Below the pieces are notes generated by a model. That model was given only the letters and a program-made list of their open reading frames with translations, searched no databases and had not been told where the DNA came from. 64,000 nt of DNA from Panulirus ornatus. Lineage: Eukaryota; Arthropoda; Malacostraca; Decapoda; Palinuridae. Each line of letters opens with the position of its first letter. The stretch's first letter is position 1. The stretch is taken from assembly GCF_036320965.1 (NCBI RefSeq), contig NC_092279.1:16490161-16554160 (forward strand). Direction: 5' to 3'. A program made the position numbers and the translations under genes. Shown here in pieces: positions 56,281 to 64,000 of the stretch.

Positions 56281-56821
56281 GCCATAAAAAAATCTTATAT
56301 AGAATGGATATCAGTGGAAAAGAGAATTATGTTAAAAGAAAAAATTCTTTTTAAAACGGCTAGGTAAGTGGTTTGGTCGGGAGGAATAGGTATAAAAAAG
56401 GTAGAGGGGATTGAGGAGAAAATGTATACATGAAAGAAGTTAGTATAGCTGAGTATGTTGAGCTGTACATAATCAAATAAGTCTAGAGTATGTTTACAAA
56501 TCTTCTGAGATGATAAAAGCCAAGTTATTCCATCTATAAGACTAGCACAAATTGTTATTATCCTTTAGAGCCATTACTTTTTAAGTTACAGTATTCAAAA
56601 GGCCCTCCTCCCAGTGACCAAAAAAGCAAAGGGTATCATAACTTTTTACAACCTAAGATATGGCAAACATATGACAATTTTACCTTACAGTCCTTTGCTC
56701 TCTTAGTGTGTGATTATATTACACACATAATGAAATTTCCACTCCTATACTACCAACAGAATCAAAAATATAAAAATAAGTTGCATTATGTTTCATAACA
56801 CAGTGGGATAGCCTGCAGCTA

Positions 56822-59049
56822 TTACTGAACCACAGGTTTTGGAACTCTGAGCAAAGAAGGTTTCCGAGATGCAGCTGGGACTGTACCTGCACTTCTTGAT
56901 AATTTAGTTTTAATATGGGATTCTGTTGCTGGGTCACCTTGGAGATTTGAATCTGAATTTTGTTGTTCATGTGTATGTTTCGGCTTGTGGTGCACTGCCA
57001 CCGGTAATTTCAATCCCACTGTATTCTTCCCTTTTAACATTGTTTTGCCTGATGCTCCTGAGGATGACTGGTGATGCTTAAGTAAACTGGAATCTGTGTG
57101 CTGCTTTACAGCAGAAAGGAACTTTGGTGAAGCACTCTGGGGCTCAAGTATGAAGTCTTTTGCCTTTTTCAATTCATCTGAGATCTTCAAATCAACAGAA
57201 TTAGCTTTTGAGTGTCTACTACTTGTGCTAGTCTTTAAAGGGACCTTCCCAGCTGAGAATTCACTACTTAAAGCCAAAGGGTGATTAACTAATGACCTTC
57301 TTGCACCATAGTTTGAGGATCCTAAAACAGTACGAGTAAATGGAGTTTTCTTTCCATGCACTACAAGAACTCCACTTTTAATCTGGGCTGTATTTTGCCT
57401 GGAACTTATTGTAGTACTTTTTATCTTGTTTTCTTTATCATCTTTATCTAAAGATCTGACTGAAGACTGTAATGGCCTGCCATCATTGGAAATGCTCTTC
57501 CTTAATATGGTATTAGTCTTTTTTCTTGTTACATCCTTCCCTAAATTCATCTTGGCAGCAACAAAAGAATCAGCGATGTTCTTATCTGGGTCACTCTGTG
57601 CACCAGAAGTTGACTGAACATGCTTTGCACCTGTATGACTTCTTGTTCTGCTAGATTGGTCACTAGGCTTATCTTTATCTAATGATGCTGAAACGGTAGA
57701 AACTTTCAAAACTACTAACGATGATTTTGAACTGCCAGATGCTTTGCTGTGTTGCCTATTTATCAAATTAATTTCTTTACTTACTTCTTTGCCTATCTTC
57801 AATTTATTTTTTGTTTTTGTAGAACCTCCAGTTTGATTTGTTTTAACAGCATCCATTGAATGAGACTTTTTAAATTCTTTTGACTGCCTATTTATATTAC
57901 TATAATCTTGCAATGTCTGGCTACAAAAAGCACTGGTCTTGACCTTTAGTTTCTCACTAACACAAGATTTTTTTTGTTTATCAATTTGTTGCTTCTTACC
58001 AGCAGCTGTCACTACCAATTCATTCTCATTAACAACAGTTCCCAACTGTTGGTTTTCAGCAACACTGGAGTTCACCGCCACACCAACAGTTGTCTTAACC
58101 TGCTGGTGCTCACCAACAGTGGTTTCCATCCGTTGGACTTTATCATTGCTGATGTTCATATGTTCCTTCTCAAAAGAACTGTTTTCTGCCAGTTGGTTTT
58201 CAAAACCACTTTGCTCCTGTTGCCTTTTATCAATACTTGACTGTATCTGCTTCTTTTCATCACCAGTCAATTCTGACTTCTGTTCAACTGCAACAATAGA
58301 ACTGCATTGTTGTCCTTCAAGAACAACAGCTTTTGTTTGGTATTCATCCAAATCAGAAATAAAAGGACTTTCCACACTGTTAGTAGTCTTCCCTTTAGTA
58401 GTTAAACCTTCAGTTGCATCTATTCTTGATTCTGAATATGTGATAAACTGTTCCTTTACTTCAGTAATAGCACCACTTAAGTGACAGCGGCCAACGTCAT
58501 ATACTGATGCCTCTTGATTATCACAAGCAATAAATTCAGAATGACAATTCATCTCAATGCCAGAATTATGAGCATTAATATTAGCATCAGACTTTGAATG
58601 ATGTTCACCTATGATGGTTCCAACTACATTTTGCTTTCCTTCAGTGATGATCGAAGATTTAAGGCAAGAAGCATCATCTGAGTATACTGTTTGCCCAATT
58701 TCTATCTTAGGCATAATTCCACTGCCTACCTCAACAGCTTCTTGATTTAAAATATCTTTGTTAGATTTTTCAGGTTCAACAGAAACCATTTCTTGGTTAC
58801 AGATCTTTTCATAAGTACTCTGTACATTTACAGATTCAGCACAAAGCCCTCCAGTGCCTACAATCTGTCTTTTAACTTTGGGCATTTCACCCTTTCCAAC
58901 AGAAATGCCACAGTCAAGATAATCTGGTGTGAGCTTAGAAACAGGAAAAATTTCCTTGGAAATCCCTGAAGAACTGCTATCAGGGATGCTTGCAGTTCTC
59001 TTACTGTCTCTAACTGACTCCTGGGAGAATCCTTGCCACACTAGGCTAT
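56822..59049 (-). CDS. Unrecognised gene, last coding exon
   Basis: 2228 nt with one open frame; acceptor ATTGACAG on the minus strand. A frame this long without stops in an AT-rich region, with no repeat content, is strong evidence of real coding. The Met upstream in the same frame (59092) lies in the intron and is not the start. Confidence 0.9.
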
Positions 59050-60586
59050 CTGTCAATATAAAAATACATATTACTGAATTAAGTGACATCAAAGATTAGA
59101 TTGGACGATTATTCCCACTGGAATATGATTACTACATAAAGTAAAAACAATTATGGAAGACATATTCTAGTAGTCACAAATATAGGAGCTACACAAGGAT
59201 TTATTCCTATAGGATTAGCTGTCAGTTTCTGATGGAAGCTCGCTAAAGTAGGAAAATCAAGCAGGTGTATGTAGATATGTATGTATTCATAAGAACAAAT
59301 GGAAGCATCAGTGAAGTTAGCACATGGATGAAGCAGTAACAGACAAAGAAGAGATAAAGGAAATGGAGCGACTGCTTTTAAGGACTGCTGAATGTGTTAG
59401 ATGATACATGGGAGATGAGCGGAGTTTTGAATGTAGAGGTATATGAGGTGAGTCATAGCAAGTGGTGAAAAGGGGACATGGAGGCGAAAGGATTGCGAAT
59501 TATGAAGTGTGGTAAAATGGCTCAAGTGGATGGGAGTTTAACAAGAAAAGAGGTGACTGTGTTGCTGAATGATTAGTTAGATCATTTAATGTATGTATGG
59601 TTCAAAATGAGGTGCAGGAGGATTAGTAGAATGCCTGGAGAGTGCCACTATGTAAAGGCAAGGCAAACAATAATAAATGTTCAAAATACAGAGATATAAC
59701 TTTGCTGAATACACATAGCAAGTAGTAAGGGAGAGTGGTGACTGAGATGGTTGTGGCAAGGAGCATCAGAATGGGGACGAAAAATGTGGCTTTAGGAGGG
59801 GTAAAGGATGTGTGAATCAAATGTTTGCCTTAAGAATCTATGTAAGAAATACTCAGAGATGGATCTTTAAGCAGCATTTATAGATTTTGAGAAAGTTCAG
59901 TATATGAATATGGGGAAAGTATATGACAAGGATGATAGCAAAGCTTTGTGGGTCTTTACAAATATATGGTGATGGAAAAAAGCTACTAGAAGCAGTGAGG
60001 AGTTTCTCTTTAGAGGGTAAGGCATGCATGCAAGCAGGAGAGGAGGGTGAGTGGTTCTAAACGAAAATGGGTCTGTGGCAAGGGTGTGTGACATTAACAT
60101 GGCTGTTTAATCTGTTTATGACTAGGATGGTGAGGGAGGCGAATGTGAGGGTCTTGGAGAGAGAGGAAAATCTACACTGTAATATGCTGAGGGGAGGGGT
60201 GGCTGTTTGTGCATCTCATGGCTGTGGAAGCAGCCTTGAGTGAAAAACTACAGATGCTGGTGTCTGAGTCTGGGAAAGAGTGTGAGAAGGGGAAGCTGAG
60301 AGTTAATATGATTAAAAGGTTATGAAGTTTAGTTCGAAGGAAAGACAGGTTAGACTGAGTGTGAACGGTGAGAATGTGAAGGAAGTGGAATGTTTCAGAT
60401 ACTAGAGAGTGAATATGGCAGTGGATGGAACTATTTGAGATGAAGTGAACCATAAGAAAGGTAAAGGGCAAATGTCCTAGGTGCTTTGAGGATCTTGTGG
60501 AAAGGTCCTTACCTGTAAGGGCAAAGGAAGGTATATTTGAAGATATGGTAGTTCCAGCATTGGAGTATGGGTGCAAGTCATAGGAC

Positions 60587-60628
<42 letters not shown>

Positions 60629-63440
60629 GGGTGGATGTGTTGGAAAATAAATACTCAAGAACAATATGAGCTGTAAGGAGTGTTGTTTTTGTTAGGAATG
60701 ACATTATAGGACACAGGAATGGAAATTAGCCAAGTATTACAATAACAGCTCAACATGGTGTGAAATGCTTTGGATAAATGGAAAATGAAGAGACTGAATA
60801 AGATGACACAAATGTCGGAAGTGAAGGAAACAAGGAGGGGGAAACTTAACTGATAGACGGAAGAAAGAAAAAATCAGGCCTTGTGCATGCAGCAGGCTGA
60901 GAGGAATACTTAGGGGAGAGTGAATTGGAATGATTAGGTTTACAGGTGATATGCTGTTTGAGGAATGGCAGAATGCCTGTAAAATGACACTGTATAAAGG
61001 GAAGGAGGAAAAGGGGGAAATGTTCCAAATACAGAGGTATATGTATGTTGAAAGTGCATGGCCATGGAAGGCAGCCACAGACCAGGATAGTATAATATCG
61101 GTGCTACCCACCTGGGTAGTTTTTTCTTTTTTCTAGTGATGGTTTTGTACTAAGCCATGCAAGCACTTCCGTGGTTTCCAAGATTCACTTCTTCGAGCAG
61201 GAAGCTGTCTTTTCATTCTGCCTTACCCATACGTGAATCACTAGCATTCTGTCCACAAGCATACAATCTCACCTTGTCATACATAACACTTAACAACACA
61301 ACACTCACACAAGTCATTCTTTGTAACTAGATTTTCCTGTGGTGAGCACTAACCCTGACTTTTGGCAAAGTGACTGGAGCAATAAATAGAAGTAGTAGAA
61401 AGGAGCTTTAGAAAGGAACATTAAGCAGAAGCATTTGGTAGAAGTGGTAGGTTAGAACATCAGGTGGACACATTATGTAGAACTGGTCGGCAGGAACATT
61501 AGGTACGAGCCCCTGGAAACACTGCACAAGAACTGCCCTCTACCAGTCACCTATTAAGGGTGAGGCCTCTACTAAGACTAAGAAGTCATCAGTCACGGAG
61601 ACACTTTTGCTATGGCCAATCCCTTGAAGGAATTCCCAGAGGAAATAGACATCAAAGATACAGATACATAGACAAATAGATAACAGAGTACATGGTAACT
61701 TGTATTGGAGAGTGATGACTGATAGGGTGGTGGCCTGCACAGAGCTTTAGGGCTGAGAGGAAAAATGGGGTTCCAGGATGGTACAGGATGCGTGGATCAA
61801 GTGTTTCCTTTGAAAAATGTGTGCAAGAGATGCTTGAAGAAACAGAGGATCTGTATTGGGCATTTATGGATTAGAAATATCTTATGAACACGAAACAGAG
61901 GATCTGTATTGGGCATTTATGGATTAGAAATATCTTATGAACACAAATTACTCTTCATTCTCTTGTTTAATATCAAGTCCTTTATTAACAGTGATGCTTA
62001 GCTTTACAATCAGCTGATCTTTTTTACAGCTGGTTTCTTGAATCTTGGCATCTCAATGACTTCAAAGGAAAGACCATGGTCATTCTGCACATCATGTGAG
62101 CCTCTCTAATTTTCACACTGGAAAATTCCTCACCCTGTTGCAGCTCTTTATCTTACAGAGCATTACATACATATTCTCAGAATTTATCAAATAAACTAAA
62201 TATACAGTAATGCTTACCATTACATCGGCCCTCTGGTAATGATGCTGTACTAGAAATACTGACAACACGAGACCTTGAAGGAGGGGCAGTTATAGGAGTA
62301 GGGGCTTGCCCTTCAATTCCTACTACACAGGAAAATACACCACCCCTCATTGCTGGTGTGCTAGTGATACGTGGACCTGCAATGGGGTCTTCAGACCTAA
62401 AATAAAAGCTAGTTTTAGCACAAGATCTGTTACCATGATTACATACCAGTAAGAGAATTAAGAATTCTGATTTGTGAATGCTGTACATAATAATTACTAC
62501 ATAAAGTGAAAATGTCAAGTGCAACATTTCTGATATAAAATAAAAATCAATTAAGGCAACAAAAGTGGCAAACCAATATGATTATCATGTAACCCCAACA
62601 CCCTTCCTTAGATGCTCCAGTACATAGCTATGAGCCTGTGCCCTAAGCAGGAGCATGGTAAGGTGGGCTTCTTTAGGGTGAGAAAGTCCTTAAAGAAGTG
62701 CTGTTATCTGTGCTGAATATAACAGCAATATCAAAAGTGACTTCTTTTTCTTAGTGTTACAAGTTCTAAACAGTCAACAAAAGCCTATATTAACAAAAAT
62801 AATGACAGTAAAAATATTAACAATAATAATGATAATACGACTACTACTAATGAAGTGAAATGTTTGAGGACATGTGGTGTGAGGAGGTTTAATCAAGTAA
62901 GTAATAAAAGGGTAAGAGAGAGTTTTGATAATTAAAAGAATGTGGTTGAAAAAGGTGAAGAGGGTGTGCTGCGCTGGTCTGGGTATATGGAGAGAATGAA
63001 TCAGGGGAGTTAAACAAACAGGATCTATGTGTCAGAAGTATAGGAAACAAGAAGGGGTAGACCAAATTGGAGATGGAAGGATGGATTGAAAAAGACTGAG
63101 TGATCAGGGCCTGAACATGATGGAAGATGAAATGTGTGTAAGGACAGAAGGAACTGGAACAATGTGGTTTACAGGGATCGACATGCAAATGGGGTAAAAC
63201 ATGGAAAAAGTCTGTGGAGCCTCGGTGTGGATAGGTGGGCGCAGAATCAAGTTGGAGGGAGAGCAGACGATTAGATGTATGAAGTCATCGTTAGTAATGG
63301 ATGGTTAAACCATCCAGTGCTTAACTAAACATCCAATGAAAATATATACAAATCATGAAAATCTCACCTAAAAACTTCAGGTGTTGATAAACCAATGCCT
63401 GTGATAATGCCAATATCTGGGGTTCCTGGACGTTCATTTT
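56822..63440 (-). CDS. Unrecognised large Ser/Lys/Gln-rich protein, C-terminal ~825 residues (three exons)
   Basis: Exons 63368-63440, 62218-62396 and 56822-59049 join in consistent phases (two bases left; Arg split; Asp split) with GT/AG ends, and the stop is TAA at 56824-56822. The 5' end is beyond position 64000. The first visible residues are NERPGTPDIGIITGIGLSTP; the next exon carries RVVSISSTASLPEGRC. The last exon (741 residues) has no predicted fold: short Gln-rich near-repeats such as VGEHQQVKTTVG and VAENQQLGTVV around the middle, a Lys/Ser/Thr-rich second half, and a basic tail SRKPSLLRVPKPVVQ. No catalytic motif, signal peptide or membrane segment is visible. Such a basic disordered tail would fit a cytoskeletal, centrosomal or nuclear scaffold, but that is only a guess; I do not recognise the family. 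Confidence 0.85.
59180..60990 (+). mobile_element. Old RTE-type LINE, linker to RT thumb, heavily decayed
   Basis: Plus-strand words follow the family order: SEVCLM-like linker (near 59570), the MFAL-type block (59820), the LWVFTNIW/LLEAVRSF block (59950-60010), LWQGCVTLTWLFNLFMTRMV (60070-60130, motif B), VNMIKRL (60305) and VVPALEYGC (60550). A 31-base A run interrupts it at 60590-60622. In the intron of the unrecognised gene. Confidence 0.75.
60590..60622. repeat. Poly-A tract
   Basis: About 31 consecutive A residues expanded inside the LINE remnant. Confidence 0.9.
61000..61134 (+). mobile_element. Short RTE-type LINE fragment
   Basis: EEWQNACKMTLYKGKEEKGE (60960-61020) repeats the [18 protein letters not shown] block out of order relative to the preceding remnant. 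Confidence 0.55.
61135..61690 (-). repeat. Unclassified dispersed repeat, copy 2
   Basis: Inverted relative to 48590-49200 and collinear with it across ~550 bp: CTATCTATTTGTCTATGTAT, AGCAAAAGTG, AGGGCAGTTCTTGTGCAG, the CCTAATGTTCC/CTACTTCTA array, TTTGCCAAAAG and CTAGTTACAAAGAA. Confidence 0.65.
61691..61960 (+). mobile_element. RTE-type LINE RT fragment with a 53-bp duplication
   Basis: GFQDGTGCVDQVFPLKNVCK (near 61770-61820) matches the [19 protein letters not shown] block. Then 61839-61891 and 61892-61944 are exact copies of GAAACAGAGGATCTGTATTG plus 33 bases. Confidence 0.85.
62218..62396 (-). CDS. Unrecognised gene, penultimate coding exon
   Basis: 179 nt; acceptor CTTTTATTTTAG, donor GTAAGC on the minus strand. 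The first base completes Arg; the last base starts Asp. Encodes MRGGVFSCVVGIEGQAPTP and SRSRVVSISSTASLP. Confidence 0.8.
62397..62835. other. Intron: no feature seen
   Basis: Unassigned intron of the unrecognised gene. Confidence 0.5.
62840..63240 (+). mobile_element. Old RTE-type LINE thumb fragment
   Basis: EVKCLRTCGVRRF near 62855, then CWSGYMERMNQG (62970), RWKDGLKKTE (63075) and the VYRDRHA end at 63170. Many stops. Confidence 0.7.
63368..63440 (-). CDS. Unrecognised gene, first visible coding exon
   Basis: 73 nt; acceptor CTCTTTTGCAG, donor GTGAGA on the minus strand. Two bases complete a codon and two remain. Encodes NERPGTPDIGIITGIGLSTP and EVF. It is short, so support comes from the phase match with the next exon. 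Confidence 0.7.
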
Positions 63441-64000
63441 CTGCAAAAGAGTATTACAATATCAGTATGATACCTATCAATAAACACTATGGGTAAATAC
63501 AAAGCCAACATTATTGCCGAATTCAAGCCATCTTGACATTTTCATCTATAGTGGCATATACATGTATGCCTTTCATCTGCACCTTATCTTACTCCTTTTA
63601 TGATATATACTCAATTAATTTCTCTGCATTTCAGGTTCACCTCCAACAACAGTTTTCCCCTTCCTGTCCATCCTTCTCACAAAAATTGCACAGCAAAACC
63701 AATTACTGTTGACATTATTTTCATGTGATGCTTCTGATATTAGATAAATTCCTACCCAATACCGTTCACAGCTTTGGAAAGAATTTTTCCAATCTTCGCA
63801 GCAAGCTCTCTTTATTTAGAAAAATATCATTATCATACTTTCCTATACGGACTGCATCACTAATGTAGAGCCACAATTGTTGGACTACCTCCTTGGTGGA
63901 TGCTGCCACTTGCTAGTGAATGATTGCTTGTCAGACTGACCATCTGCTGTTGCTGTGTTTTTGGAAGCTGTCAAATTTTTTTCATCTACATTATCTTACA
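63441..64000. other. No feature seen; probable intron
   Basis: No splice-bounded minus-strand frame found; presumably the intron before the first visible exon of the unrecognised gene. Confidence 0.45.

Noticed and set aside
57939..58484. Plus-strand 181-residue frame opposite the large minus-strand exon
   Set aside because: It is a shadow of the 741-residue frame, with no splice or start support.
59050..59092. Extending the last exon of the unrecognised gene to the Met at 59092
   Set aside because: A clear acceptor at 59050-59052 and phase match with the exon at 62218-62396 show that this stretch is intron.

Overview
This window is eukaryotic nuclear DNA from an animal, most likely an arthropod and probably a decapod crustacean. 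The genes are broken by GT-AG introns up to 15 kb long. The intervening DNA is packed with long (TA)n, (GA)n and (CT)n microsatellites, minisatellites and remains of several non-LTR retrotransposon families. The two recognisable proteins are animal proteins. The decapod call rests on the general character of the repeats and is an inference.

Three host genes are visible. (1) On the minus strand at the left edge are the first two coding exons (4944-5144 and 2559-2753) of an apoptosis signal-regulating kinase (ASK/MAP3K5-15 family); the rest lies beyond position 1. (2) On the plus strand is a complete homogentisate 1,2-dioxygenase gene (HGD) in ten coding exons from 10995 to 46359. All phases join, giving 440 residues with the iron ligands and catalytic histidine in place. 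HGD cleaves the aromatic ring of homogentisate in tyrosine and phenylalanine breakdown. (3) On the minus strand at the right edge are the last three coding exons (63368-63440, 62218-62396, 56822-59049) of a large, disordered Ser/Lys/Gln-rich protein that I do not recognise. A fourth item, a possible antisense exon at 20594-20765 inside HGD intron 1, is tentative.

The rest is repeat. The dominant family is an RTE-type LINE (AP-endonuclease, then reverse transcriptase, then a 3' UTR with a TA-rich tail), with more than twenty pieces. Two copies keep long open RT frames (28654-29898 and 51939-53588) and look young. One has its 5' half inverted in the pattern expected of twin priming. A SINE-like element of about 230 bp ends in the same GCTACCTCGC-type core as the LINE tail. 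Others are two CR1/Jockey-like families with minus-strand copies (near 555, 3287, 18995, 19285 and 26290), an X-element/Jockey-like family on the plus strand (30590-32060 and 44695-45610), a Penelope-like GIY-YIG remnant (49508-49955) and an unclassified dispersed repeat (48590-49200, 55370-55485, 61135-61690). A 23-bp satellite fills 12886-13979.

Layout: 1-6.8 kb is ASK gene body and upstream region; 6.8-10.7 kb is the spacer between the divergent ASK and HGD genes, with two opposed LINE fragments; 10.7-48.4 kb is HGD with repeat-filled introns, LINEs lying close upstream of exons 2, 3 and 8; 48.4-56.8 kb is a nest of retroelements; 56.8-64 kb is the unrecognised gene. I saw no tRNA, rRNA or CRISPR, and no convincing new multi-gene system. 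The most interesting signals concern retroelement biology.
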